Positions 8,481-16,450 are shown, numbered from the stretch's first letter. The stretch: 46,701 bases of DNA from Alphaproteobacteria bacterium (GCA_028868695.1 JAGWTZ010000021.1:1-46701), one strand, 5' to 3'. Numbers and translations are program-made. Notes: a model not told the origin generated them from the sequence alone.

Positions 8481-9827
8481 ATGATTAACGCCATGATTGT
8501 TCGTCGCGTATCAAAAGCGTTTGTGTGTTCCGTGTTTTTTGCCGCGTTGGTCGCAAATGCCGGCTCTGCAAGCGCAGCCACATCCGGTGCTGCAGCCACC
8601 TCCGAAGCGGCCTATGCCGCGCTCAACGGCGGTGATGCTGCCAAGTCGGTCCTCCTTTACACGCAGGCCATTGAATCGCGCGAGCTTGCGCCCGATGCAC
8701 TGGCCAATGCCTTCCTGAACCGGGGCCTTGCTTATCAGAACAGCGGCCAGCACCAGCAGGCTGTGGATGACTATTCGGCGGCGCTCAATCTCGACGCCAT
8801 GCCGTCAGAACTTCGCGCCCGCGCGCTTTTCAACCGCGGCCTTGCCCAGGAAAAGACCGGCAAGCCAGCCTTGGCGATTGAGGATTTCACCAGCGCGCTG
8901 CTGATCGATTCCAGCTTCTCCTATGCCTATCTGGCGCGCGCCAATGCGCTGCGCGACAATGGCCAATATCTGTTCTCGATCTCGGATTATGAGCGGGCTG
9001 TCAAATATCATCACCCGGATCTGGCGCGCGTCTATTATGGCGAGGCGCAGGCCTTCGAACAGCTGAAGCGCCCGGTGGAAACCAAGCGCCTGCTGCAGGC
9101 CGCGCTGGCCGCCAACAGCGCCTTTGCCCCGGCGGCTGAAAAGCTGAAATCGCTCGGCGCGGTCGCTGAACTTGATGACGCCACCAGTGATCCCATCCTC
9201 ACCAGCAGCATTTCCGCCAGCGCATCTGGCAGCACCGATGTTGTGAAGCAGGGCCTGCCCAAGGGCGTGGAGCCGCCTGCCGCATTGATGGCCACGGCGA
9301 TCAACCTGCAGCCGCCCGCCTTGAACCAGGACACGCCCGCGCCGGAGACAACTCCGGTGGCGGATGCTGCTCCTGCGGCGGCCAAGGCTGATACCAAGGT
9401 GATCGTGGCTTCGGTGCCCAGCATTCCCAATGAAACCGCGCCCAGCAAGGCCGCCGCCAAAAAGCCGGCCGCCATGGCCGCGGCGCAAGTGAAGAAGCCT
9501 GCCGCGCCGGCAGAGCCTGCGGTTGACGAGATTGCGACGGGCGACACCGCGCCTGCCGCCGACGTTCCCGCTGCCTCGGGCTGGGCTGTGCAGATTTCTT
9601 CTGCCGCCAGCGAGGATGCCGCCTGGGCCAGCTGGAAGGCGCTGCAGAAGCAGCACCAGGTTCTGGCTTCCGTGAAGCCTGTGGTGGTGAAGGCCGAGCT
9701 TGGGGCCAAGGGCACGTTCTACCGCGTGCGCCTGCAAGGCTTTGAAGACCAGTCTTCAGCGCAAAGCGCCTGCGGCAAGCTCAAGTCTGGCGGCGTTTCC
9801 TGCTATATCGCCAAGGCGGCTGGCTGA
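8481..9827 (+). CDS. TPR and SPOR domain envelope protein
   Basis: Predicted exported protein of 448 residues with an N-terminal signal peptide ending near the SASAA stretch (residue 30). About five TPR-like helical repeats cover 38-220. A long Ala/Pro/Lys-rich linker follows (about 230-365), then a C-terminal SPOR domain (SGWAVQISSAASEDAAWASW onward) of the type that binds denuded peptidoglycan. This suggests a periplasmic, division- or cell-wall-associated scaffold. It lies 83 bp after the secretion adaptor in the same direction. A second ATG at 8493 is an alternative start. No enzyme motif is visible. Confidence 0.8.
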   Translation: MINAMIVRRVSKAFVCSVFFAALVANAGSASAATSGAAATSEAAYAALNGGDAAKSVLLYTQAIESRELAPDALANAFLNRGLAYQNSGQHQQAVDDYSAALNLDAMPSELRARALFNRGLAQEKTGKPALAIEDFTSALLIDSSFSYAYLARANALRDNGQYLFSISDYERAVKYHHPDLARVYYGEAQAFEQLKRPVETKRLLQAALAANSAFAPAAEKLKSLGAVAELDDATSDPILTSSISASASGSTDVVKQGLPKGVEPPAALMATAINLQPPALNQDTPAPETTPVADAAPAAAKADTKVIVASVPSIPNETAPSKAAAKKPAAMAAAQVKKPAAPAEPAVDEIATGDTAPAADVPAASGWAVQISSAASEDAAWASWKALQKQHQVLASVKPVVVKAELGAKGTFYRVRLQGFEDQSSAQSACGKLKSGGVSCYIAKAAG

Positions 9828-9958
9828 ATTCAGCCAGCGCCGCGCCTGCAATCACATCGTTAAGATTTGCTTAGGCTGATCGCTTGAGTTGCAAGGCGCT
9901 GTCTTACCCGCCATTTGGTTTTATCCGCTAGGCTGCATCCGTTAGTGGAGGGCAGTGC

Positions 9959-10636
9959 ATGAGCGACGACTATCAAAGCCTGATGAGACCATGGCTGGAT
10001 GCGGGGGATGATGAAGATGAAGCCCCTCCGCCAGAGCAAAGGCAGGGGCATTCACCAGCGCAGGTGCAGGCCCAATACGCCGCCGTGGCTGAGGCGCACC
10101 GGGCGCTCACCGAATGCCTGGAAAAAGACCTGCTGGGCTATATCCACGCGCAATCCGCCGACTTTTTTGAAGAGCTGATCCTTGATGTGGTGCTGGCCCT
10201 GGGCTTTGCCGGGCGGCGGCGCGATCTGGCGCGCAAGATTGGCCGCAGCGGCGATGGCGGCATCGACGGCATCATCGAACTGGATGAACTGGGCCTCGAT
10301 GCGATTTACCTGCAGGCCAAGCGCTTCAAGCCGGGCGCGGCTGTCTCGGCCCCGGCGGTGCGTGATTTCATCGGCAGCCTGGAAACGCGGCGCGCCACCA
10401 AGGGCATCTTCGTCACCACCGGCGATTTCACGGCGCGGGCGCGTGAAGCCTGCGAGACAGTGAGCAAGCGTGTGGTGCTGATCAATGGCAAGCGCCTCAC
10501 CGAATTGATGATCCGCCATGGCATTGGCACGCGGGTGACAGAGTCCTTCCAGTTCAAGGAAGTGGATGTGGCCTATTTTCAGGGCCGCACTTCGGGCGCC
10601 AGCAAGAGCCCGGCGCCAATCCATTCGCGCAAATAG
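9959..10636 (+). CDS. Mrr-type restriction endonuclease domain protein
   Basis: Probable DNA endonuclease of the Mrr branch of the PD-(D/E)xK superfamily, 225 residues. Catalytic motif residues are visible as GDGGIDGII (Asp near 103) and YLQAKRF (Gln119 and Lys121, the Q-x-K variant typical of Mrr). An upstream acidic helix (FFEELILDVVLALGF) precedes them and VRDFIGSLETRRATKGIFVTT follows, as in the Mrr_cat fold. The first 45 residues are acidic and low-complexity. The start follows GGAGGGCAG. No methyltransferase is adjacent, so it may be a modification-dependent (type IV) enzyme. Its 3' end overlaps the convergent downstream gene by 58 bp. Confidence 0.85.
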   Translation: MSDDYQSLMRPWLDAGDDEDEAPPPEQRQGHSPAQVQAQYAAVAEAHRALTECLEKDLLGYIHAQSADFFEELILDVVLALGFAGRRRDLARKIGRSGDGGIDGIIELDELGLDAIYLQAKRFKPGAAVSAPAVRDFIGSLETRRATKGIFVTTGDFTARAREACETVSKRVVLINGKRLTELMIRHGIGTRVTESFQFKEVDVAYFQGRTSGASKSPAPIHSRK

Positions 10637-11364
10637 GCGGCGGCGCGCTGGGGCGCCTCATCTGCCTTGTCCATCACGCTGATCATTTCACAAACCAGCG
10701 CGAAGTTCAGGCCCTTGGCGATGCAATCCAGCGCCATGGATTCTTCCGCGCCGATCATGCGGAAGCGGGAAGATGCGCCCTGCCGCCAGACCAGAATGCG
10801 CTGTGCCTCATCGAGGCGGTGCGGGGCGGGCGGCTGTTCCCCGCATTTGAGCGCCGACCAGATGCTGGTGGTGTTTTGCGTGAAGGTGAGATGCTGCACC
10901 GAGGGGTGGAAGGCGAAGACCTGTTCGCCGAAGTTTTCTGGATTGGCGGCCGCCAACTGCGCAAGGGTGTATGGCAGCGCATCTGCAGCGTCAAAGGCGG
11001 TGTTGAGCGCGCGTTCCAGCGCGGCAAGCTCCGCCACTTCGGGGTTGCGCCGCCAGCGCTCGCTGCGCGCAATAAAGTCGGGCAGGTGGGTGCTGAACCA
11101 GCGGGCGTTGGGGCTGCGCGATGTGTGGGCCGCAATGTAGGCCCTGCCCAGGCCGATGAATTCGGTATCGCCCACATAGCTGTGCAGCATCTCATAGTCA
11201 TGGGCGAGAAATTCGCCGAGCCGTAGCAGATAGGCCTGCTGGTAAACAGCCAGCGCCCCGGCCTTGCCGCCACGGGCGGGCTTGGCCAGGTGGGGCAGGG
11301 CGGCATCGTCACCCTCCCGCACCGAATGGGCCATGGCGTCCTGTATGGCGGCGAGGGATTTCAT
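10579..11364 (-). CDS. DUF2063 / BufC-HvfC partner protein
   Basis: Member of the DUF2063 family, 261 residues, with the characteristic N-terminal helical region (GALAVYQQAYLLRLGEFLAHDYEMLHSYVGD) and FIARSERWRRNPEVAELAALERAL in the middle. Members pair with DUF692 enzymes and are thought to present the precursor peptide for modification. The gene follows the DUF692 gene with a one-base stop/start overlap (11364), so both should be co-translated. The name DNA-binding in older annotations of this family is not supported here by any obvious motif. Confidence 0.85.
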   Translation of the reverse strand: MKSLAAIQDAMAHSVREGDDAALPHLAKPARGGKAGALAVYQQAYLLRLGEFLAHDYEMLHSYVGDTEFIGLGRAYIAAHTSRSPNARWFSTHLPDFIARSERWRRNPEVAELAALERALNTAFDAADALPYTLAQLAAANPENFGEQVFAFHPSVQHLTFTQNTTSIWSALKCGEQPPAPHRLDEAQRILVWRQGASSRFRMIGAEESMALDCIAKGLNFALVCEMISVMDKADEAPQRAAAYLREWIGAGLLLAPEVRP

Positions 11365-12203
11365 CAGGCAGCCCTTTCGCCAAACACGGCGGCGGCAATG
11401 GCGCGGGCTTGCTCAAGTTCACCCACCAATTCAGCCAGCGGCGGAATCTTGTCGTCGCGCTCGATCATCGTGCTCACCTGGCCGAAGCGCTTCAGCGCCC
11501 GGCCGTAAAGCTCCCACACTTCGGCGCGCACAGGTTCATCGTGGGTGTCGATCAGCATGTGCTCGCCCTCGGAATGGCCGGCGAGATGAAATTGCACCAC
11601 GCGCTCAGGCGGGATGGCATCAATGAAGGCATAGGACGAAAAGTCATGATTGAAGCTGGAGACGAACACATTGTTCACATCCAGCAGCAGCCAGCAATCA
11701 GCGCGCCTGGCCACTTCGGCCACAAACTGCCACTCCTCCATTTCAGAAGCGGCATAGGTGATGTAGCTTGAGACGTTCTCGATGGAGATGCGCTGGCCGA
11801 GATAATCCTGCACGCGTGAAACGCGCTCCACCACATGGGTGAGGGCTTCCTGCGTATAGGGAACGGGGAAAAGGTCATGCAGGTTGAAGCCGTGCACGCC
11901 CGTCCAGCACAGGTGATCGGAGATCCATTTGGGCTTCACGCGGGCCGCCAGGGTTTTCAATGCGGCGAGATAGTCCATGTCCAGCGGCGCGGTGGAGGCG
12001 ATGGAGAGCGAGACCCCATGCATCACCATGGGGTAGCGTTCGCGGATCACATCCAGCATGCGCAACGGCTGGCCGCCGGGGACCATGTAGTTTTCCGAGA
12101 TGATCTCGAACCAATCCACCGGCGGGTTGCCGTTGATAATCTCATGGTAGTGCTGGGCCCGCAGGCCCAAGCCAAACCCCAGATAATCCGGCTTTTGCGG
12201 CAT
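11364..12203 (-). CDS. DUF692 multinuclear iron oxidase (MNIO), BufB/HvfB-like
   Basis: TIM-barrel oxygenase of the DUF692 (MbnB/BufB) family, 279 residues, close to the usual length. Family features are GFGLGLRAQHYHEII at the N-terminus, DWFEIISENYM, VMHGVSLSIAS, WISDHLCWTG, LLLDVNNVFVSSFNH and VVQFHLAGHSE. Their His, Asp and Glu residues match the iron-binding set of the family. Such enzymes oxidise cysteine residues of small precursor peptides, giving thiooxazole-type products in bufferins. It sits directly between a Cys-rich exported peptide and its DUF2063 partner. The starting ATG is 2 bp after the peptide gene's stop. Confidence 0.9.
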   Translation of the reverse strand: MPQKPDYLGFGLGLRAQHYHEIINGNPPVDWFEIISENYMVPGGQPLRMLDVIRERYPMVMHGVSLSIASTAPLDMDYLAALKTLAARVKPKWISDHLCWTGVHGFNLHDLFPVPYTQEALTHVVERVSRVQDYLGQRISIENVSSYITYAASEMEEWQFVAEVARRADCWLLLDVNNVFVSSFNHDFSSYAFIDAIPPERVVQFHLAGHSEGEHMLIDTHDEPVRAEVWELYGRALKRFGQVSTMIERDDKIPPLAELVGELEQARAIAAAVFGERAA

Positions 12204-12205
12204 GA

Positions 12206-12478
12206 TCAGGACTTGACCGGATCGCCCAGCTTGCCGTGAAGGCTTTCACATTCGGCCTTGGTCTTGGACAGCCAGCCCTGGCCCTTGCAGGCGTTCATGC
12301 CATTGCAGCTCGATGTGGCTGTCTGGCACTCGGAGTGGCCCTTGCAGGAATTGACGCCGATGCATTGAAACTTTGCCTCGGCTGCGGCGCTGGCGTGGGT
12401 GACGATTCCAGCACCCGCCACGGCAAGGCCCAAGGCTGCGGCGGCCATCAGGGCGCCGGATTTTCCGATGTGTTTCAT
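12206..12478 (-). CDS. Cys-rich exported bufferin-type precursor (BufA2-like)
   Basis: A 90-residue protein with a signal peptide (about residues 1-33) and six cysteines (39, 45, 51, 58, 64, 77). The mature part contains a duplicated motif, CIGVNSCKG then CNGMNACKG, followed by QGWL. This matches the BufA2 group of bufferin-type metallophore precursors as I recall it. In that model the DUF692 enzyme modifies cysteines and the exported product buffers copper in the periplasm. The ATG at 12476-12478 follows GGAAGGAG and starts a clean signal peptide; the frame extends upstream but that part is not convincing. The metal is inferred, not shown. Confidence 0.82.
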   Translation of the reverse strand: MKHIGKSGALMAAAALGLAVAGAGIVTHASAAAEAKFQCIGVNSCKGHSECQTATSSCNGMNACKGQGWLSKTKAECESLHGKLGDPVKS

Positions 12479-12528
12479 GTCTGCTCCTTCCACCATGGGT
12501 TGGTGATGGAAGCAGCTTTGCCGCCCGG

Positions 12529-12549
12529 GCCAATCACGCGCCAATCACG
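12529..12549. repeat. Tandem 10-bp direct repeat upstream of bufferin operon
   Basis: GCCAATCACG occurs twice, at 12529-12538 and 12540-12549, an 11-bp period that places both on one face of the helix. It lies about 50 bp upstream of the bufferin precursor start (minus strand) and downstream of dodecin's stop. This is suggestive of a regulator binding site, but no matching consensus is known to me. Confidence 0.4.
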
Positions 12550-12592
12550 TTGGCTTGGCCGTGTTCAACTGGTTGTGAACGGGTGGTGTTTG

Positions 12593-12796
12593 CTATTTCA
12601 GCAGGAAAGTGACCTTCATGTTCACCCGCCACTCGGCCACCTTGCCGTTCTTCACGATGCACTTGATGTCCTGCACCCAGGCGCTCTCGATGTTGTCGAG
12701 GGAACTGTCGGCCTTGGCGATTCCGCCTTCGACGGCATCTTCGATGCTTTTCGGCGAAGATGACGTGATTTCAATGACTTTTGCTACTGTTGACAT
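12593..12796 (-). CDS. Dodecin, small flavin-binding protein
   Basis: Dodecin assembles into hollow dodecamers that bind flavins or flavin-like ligands. The 67-residue protein reads VAKVIEITSSSPKSIEDAVE, with ESAWVQDIKCIVKNGKVAEW in the second half, including the Trp that stacks on flavin. Family length is 65-72. The ATG at 12794-12796 gives the canonical MSTVAKV start; an in-frame ATG 16 codons upstream is unlikely. It is divergent from the DUF1489 gene. Confidence 0.9.
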   Translation of the reverse strand: MSTVAKVIEITSSSPKSIEDAVEGGIAKADSSLDNIESAWVQDIKCIVKNGKVAEWRVNMKVTFLLK

Positions 12797-12875
12797 GGCA
12801 TCCCCACATTTGATTGCGGAAAAGGTGTTGGCCACCCTTTCCAAGGCCCCCAGCCCATGGCTATTCCATCATGGC

Positions 12876-13292
12876 ATGACTTTGAATTTGGTGAAACTCT
12901 GTGTTGGTGTTTCCGAGCTCTCGGAGCTTGAGCGGTGGATTGCCGATGCCGCCGCGGGCCGCGACACGCTGGACCATGTGACCCGCATGTTCCCCAAGAG
13001 GCGCGATGAAATCCTCAAGGGCGGCTCGCTCTATTGGGTGATCCGCGGCATGATCCTGTGCCGGCAGCCGATTGTTGATCTTGAGAAAGTGGTGGGCGGC
13101 GACGGCATTGAGCGGTGCCGCATCATGTTTGCGCCCAAGATCATTCCGGTGCGGCCGGTGCCGCGGCGGGCTTTTCAGGGCTGGCGCTATCTCGAGGCGG
13201 CCGATAGCCCGCCAGACCTTGCCAAGGGCACGGGGAAGGCGGGGCTGTCAGACAAGATGCGGCGCGAGCTGGCCGAACTCGGCCTGCTCTAG
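12876..13292 (+). CDS. DUF1489 family protein
   Basis: A 138-residue protein of a conserved alphaproteobacterial family of unknown function. The N-terminus MTLNLVKLCVGV and the phrases TRMFPKRRDEILKGGSLYWVIRG and RCRIMFAPKIIPVRPVPRRAFQGWRYL are typical of DUF1489. The frame is open much further upstream over dodecin on the other strand; the family start is the ATG at 12876. There is no signal peptide or membrane segment, so it is probably cytosolic. The stop overlaps the panC stop by four bases (convergent). Confidence 0.82.
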   Translation: MTLNLVKLCVGVSELSELERWIADAAAGRDTLDHVTRMFPKRRDEILKGGSLYWVIRGMILCRQPIVDLEKVVGGDGIERCRIMFAPKIIPVRPVPRRAFQGWRYLEAADSPPDLAKGTGKAGLSDKMRRELAELGLL

Positions 13293-14131
13293 ACGGCAAT
13301 GTTGTCGATGAGCCGTGTGGTGCCCAGCCAGGCGGCGGCGAGCAGGCGCAGCGGCTCACCCGCCGTCTTGGGCACAGCCAGGGTTTCGGCATTGCGGGCC
13401 GCCACATAATCCACCTTGAAGCCCAGCGTGGTGAGCGAGCGGATGGCGGCGCGGGTGGCCGATTGCGGCTTGCCCCCGGCGCGGATCTTGGCGGCCGCCT
13501 GGGTGAGGCTCTTGTGGATCGCCGTGGCCTGCTGGCGTTCCTGTTTGGAGAGATAGCGGTTGCGCGAAGACATGGCCAAGCCATCGGCTTCGCGTTCGGT
13601 GGGGATGCCGATCACCTCAGTGGCAAGCCCCAGATCACGCGCCATGCGGGTGACGACTTGCAGCTGCTGGTAATCTTTCTCGCCAAACATGGCATAGTCA
13701 GCGCCGGCGGCGATGAACAGCTTGGCCACCACTGTTGCAACGCCATCAAAGAAATGGGGGCGGAACTTGTCTTCCAGCCCGGCCTTGGCAGGCCCCTCCA
13801 TGTGCACGGCGGTGACGAAGCCGGAGGGGTAGATCTCGCCTGGGTCTGGTGCAAACACGAGGTTCACGCCTTCGGCAGCCAGTTTGGCCACATCGGCTTC
13901 TTCATCGCGCGGGTATTTGCCCAAATCCTCAGTGGCCGAAAACTGCTTGGGGTTGACGAAGATGGTGGTGACCACACGGTCCGCCTTCGTGAAGCCTTCG
14001 CGCACCAGCCGCAAATGCCCCTCATGCAGGGCACCCATGGTGGGCACAATGGCGCTGGTCAGGCCTTCGGCGCGCCATGGGGCCATTTCCTTGCGCAGGG
14101 CGGCGACAGTGCGGATGATCTTGGGGGCCAT
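13289..14131 (-). CDS. panC: Pantothenate synthetase
   Basis: PanC condenses pantoate and beta-alanine with ATP to give pantothenate (coenzyme A pathway, cytosol). The 280 residues match family length. The ATP-binding HIGH-like motif appears as MGALHEGHL near 32-40, followed by FVNPKQFSATEDLGKYPR, a substrate-binding segment, FGEKDYQQLQ, and the KMSKS-like loop MSSRNRYL near 190. It stands alone here; panB is not adjacent. Confidence 0.96.
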   Translation of the reverse strand: MAPKIIRTVAALRKEMAPWRAEGLTSAIVPTMGALHEGHLRLVREGFTKADRVVTTIFVNPKQFSATEDLGKYPRDEEADVAKLAAEGVNLVFAPDPGEIYPSGFVTAVHMEGPAKAGLEDKFRPHFFDGVATVVAKLFIAAGADYAMFGEKDYQQLQVVTRMARDLGLATEVIGIPTEREADGLAMSSRNRYLSKQERQQATAIHKSLTQAAAKIRAGGKPQSATRAAIRSLTTLGFKVDYVAARNAETLAVPKTAGEPLRLLAAAWLGTTRLIDNIAV

Positions 14132-14218
14132 GGCAGCGGATTCCGGGGCATTCTATGGGTTGCGATTCAAGCGGATTTTCGCTTAAGTTGCAATGAGTTG
14201 AAAAGACACGTGAACTGA

Positions 14219-14232
14219 AAAACTTAAGTTTT
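14219..14232. promoter_or_regulatory. Perfect 14-bp palindrome upstream of LuxR-like gene
   Basis: AAAACTTAAGTTTT is a perfect palindrome 45 bp before the LuxR-like start. A second copy of its core CTTAAGTT occurs at about 14182-14189, 41 bp upstream. They lie in the divergent spacer between panC and the LuxR-like gene. It does not match a classical lux box; a regulator site is a guess. Confidence 0.35.
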
Positions 14233-14276
14233 GATTTAGGAATTTGGCGCAAAACCGAGGTTGAAAGCAAGCCAGC

Positions 14277-14816
14277 ATGTTCAACTTTGGATCAGAATCG
14301 AAGGCGGCGCCGTTCCACAGTGTGGAGGAGGCAACGGCTTTCCTGTTGAACCAGGCGGCGCTCAGCAAGGTGCGCCATTTGTCCTATTGGTACCTGCAAT
14401 ACCGCGACGGCGCCCCCGACCAGGTGATCTGGGTTGCAACTTATGACCCCGCCTACATGAGCCTCTACATGAGCAAATTCACGCCGCTCGATGATCCGGT
14501 GATCTCGAGCGTGATGGAGGACAAATTCGTTGATTGGTCAGAATGGTTCGAGGCTGACCATATCGCGCAATCGGTCGATCCAATCATGGCCCGCTATGGC
14601 ATCACGCGCTTTGGCATTTCCATGCCGCTGTTTGCGCCGGGTGATGACAAGGTGATCTTCTCGGTTTGCACCGACAGCAACCTCAAGGATTGGCCGGAGG
14701 TGCGCAACCAGCTGGCGCGCAAGTTCCTTCCCTTTGCCAAGGCCTTTGACGAGCGCATGCGCCCGCTGGTGCTGGCCGGCGAAGAGGCCACCAGCGTCTT
14801 CCGTATTTCGGCCTGA
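14277..14816 (+). CDS. LuxR-type autoinducer-binding domain protein lacking HTH
   Basis: A 179-residue protein that resembles the N-terminal acyl-homoserine-lactone-binding domain of LuxR regulators. Visible cues are YWYLQYRDGAP, TYDPAYMSLYMSKFTPLDDPVI and DWSEW, in the order of the Y/W...DP...W ligand-pocket residues, and a later FGISMPLFAPGDDKVIFSV. LuxR regulators are usually 230-250 residues with a C-terminal helix-turn-helix; here the protein ends after the ligand domain with no HTH. It could be a ligand sink or a dominant-negative partner, as known for the truncated TraR-like TrlR. No luxI is present in the window. The start has no strong Shine-Dalgarno. Confidence 0.72.
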   Translation: MFNFGSESKAAPFHSVEEATAFLLNQAALSKVRHLSYWYLQYRDGAPDQVIWVATYDPAYMSLYMSKFTPLDDPVISSVMEDKFVDWSEWFEADHIAQSVDPIMARYGITRFGISMPLFAPGDDKVIFSVCTDSNLKDWPEVRNQLARKFLPFAKAFDERMRPLVLAGEEATSVFRISA

Positions 14817-14823
14817 CACCTCT

Positions 14824-16107
14824 TTAACGCCCAGCCTTGCCCTTGAGGCTGATGCCGCGGTCCACCGCGCTGCGGCCGAACTTCTCGCGAATCGCATCCA
14901 TCGCCGCCTCGGCCTTGTTGAGTGAAAGGCGGCGTACATCCAACTCGCCATCTGGGCCAGTGGCTGATTCCACGAGGTGGGAAATGCCGACGCCGATCAG
15001 CCGGAAGTGCTGGCGGCCCACTTCCTTGCGCAACAGCTTTTTGCCGGCATCGAAGATCACATGCGCCAGATTTGTGGCTTCATCCAATGACAGGGCGCGG
15101 GTGCGGGTCTGGAAATCCGGGGTCTTGAGCTTCAGCGTCACGGTGTGGCCCACAGTGGCGGATTTCTTGGCGCGGCGCGAAACGCTTTGCGAAAGCTGCC
15201 ACAGCTTCGCCTCCAGGGTCTCATAGTCGCCGATGTCTTCATTGAACGTGGTTTCGGTGCTGATGCTTTTGGCCTCGCCCGATGTTTCGACCTCACGCGA
15301 GTCTTCGCCGCGGCTGAGGTGGTGAAGCCGGGCACCCATCTGGCCGAACTGGCGGATGAGTTCATTGCGGTCCATCTGCTGCACTTGGGCGATGGTGGTG
15401 ATGCCGCGCCGCTCCAACAGCTGTTGCGTGGCCTTGCCGATGCCCCAGATGGCGCCCACCGGCTTTTGTGCCAGCAAAGCCAGGGTTTCCGCGCGGCCGA
15501 TCACCGAGAAGCCGCGCGGCTTTTCCATGTCAGACGCCAGCTTGGCCAGAAACTTGTTGTGCGAAAGGCCAACCGAGGCGCTCACGCCCACCTCCTTCTC
15601 GATGCGCTGGATCAGGCGGGCCAGCACCAGCGCAGGGGAGGCGCCATGCAAACGCCCGGTTCCAGTGAGATCAAGAAAGGCCTCATCAATGGAAACAGGC
15701 TGAACCAGCGGCGTGAGCTCCAGCATCAGGTTGCGCACCGCGCGGCCAGCCTCGGCATATTTGGCCATGTTGGGCTTGACCACCACCGCGTCGGGGCAGA
15801 GCTTCAAGGCCTTGAACATGGGCATGGCGGATTTCACGCCATGGATGCGGGCAATGTAGCAGGCGGTGGAGACCACGCCGCGCTGGGCGCCGCCCACGAT
15901 CACCGGCTTGTCCTTCAGGGCCGGGTTGTCGCGTTTCTCGACTGCGGCGTAAAAGGCATCGCAGTCGATGTGCGCAATGGCCAGGGCGTGCAGCTCAGGG
16001 TGATGCTTAACGCGCGGGCTGTGGCAGGTGGGACAGCGTGCCGCGCCCTTCGGCACACTGGCCAGGCAATCGCGGCAAAATCCGGTGTTGGACGAAGCGC
16101 TGCTCAT
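14824..16107 (-). CDS. dinB: DNA polymerase IV with N-terminal zinc ribbon
   Basis: Y-family translesion polymerase, 427 residues. The catalytic motifs IDCDAFYA (47-54) and SIDEAFLDL (near 139) carry the metal-binding acids; the thumb HhH region (GAIWGIGKATQQLLERRGI) and little-finger domain follow. Ahead of the polymerase core is a four-cysteine zinc ribbon (Cys11, Cys14, Cys25, Cys28), seen in alphaproteobacterial DinB proteins but not in E. coli. The extra module may mediate protein or DNA contacts. No LexA box was recognised upstream. Confidence 0.95.
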   Translation of the reverse strand: MSSASSNTGFCRDCLASVPKGAARCPTCHSPRVKHHPELHALAIAHIDCDAFYAAVEKRDNPALKDKPVIVGGAQRGVVSTACYIARIHGVKSAMPMFKALKLCPDAVVVKPNMAKYAEAGRAVRNLMLELTPLVQPVSIDEAFLDLTGTGRLHGASPALVLARLIQRIEKEVGVSASVGLSHNKFLAKLASDMEKPRGFSVIGRAETLALLAQKPVGAIWGIGKATQQLLERRGITTIAQVQQMDRNELIRQFGQMGARLHHLSRGEDSREVETSGEAKSISTETTFNEDIGDYETLEAKLWQLSQSVSRRAKKSATVGHTVTLKLKTPDFQTRTRALSLDEATNLAHVIFDAGKKLLRKEVGRQHFRLIGVGISHLVESATGPDGELDVRRLSLNKAEAAMDAIREKFGRSAVDRGISLKGKAGR

Positions 16108-16156
16108 GGTGCAACCTTACCGCAGAATCCGGCGGCGGCGAAGCCAGCAGGCAAGG

Positions 16157-16450
16157 CTAGAATTCGGCGCCGGGCAATTTGCGCCGGGCCGCGACAACGG
16201 CCTCGGGCGGCAAGTTGGCCGCACCCGCAAACTCCATCACAAGGCTTTGATCTTGCAAGGCATAATCCATCACAAAGGCGAGGAATTGCGGCTCCTGCAT
16301 GCGGCTTTGAAGATCACCCTTGGTGATGCCGGTCAGGGCCACCAGCCGTTCCAGCCGCCCCTCATCCTGCAGCAGGAAGGTGAGGAGCTGCAATGGCACC
16401 TCACCAACAGCCGCATTTTGGGCCTTGGGCGCTTTCAGTCTGCTGTTCAC
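16157..16450 (-). CDS. DUF3572 family protein
   Basis: A 97-residue protein of a small alphaproteobacterial family of unknown function. The core (QLLTFLLQDEGRLERLVALTG, then QEPQFLAFVMDYALQDQSLVMEF) is all-helical and matches DUF3572 as I remember it. It precedes dinB on the same strand with a 49-bp gap and may be cotranscribed. No signal or membrane segment. Function cannot be stated. Confidence 0.75.
   Translation of the reverse strand: MNSRLKAPKAQNAAVGEVPLQLLTFLLQDEGRLERLVALTGITKGDLQSRMQEPQFLAFVMDYALQDQSLVMEFAGAANLPPEAVVAARRKLPGAEF

Noticed and set aside
9830-9958. Search for a separate small gene or tRNA between the SPOR gene and the Mrr gene
   Set aside because: No convincing reading frame, cloverleaf or terminator seen.
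15145-16326. 393-codon plus-strand open frame opposite dinB
   Set aside because: Antisense shadow of DinB with no ribosome site or recognisable domain.
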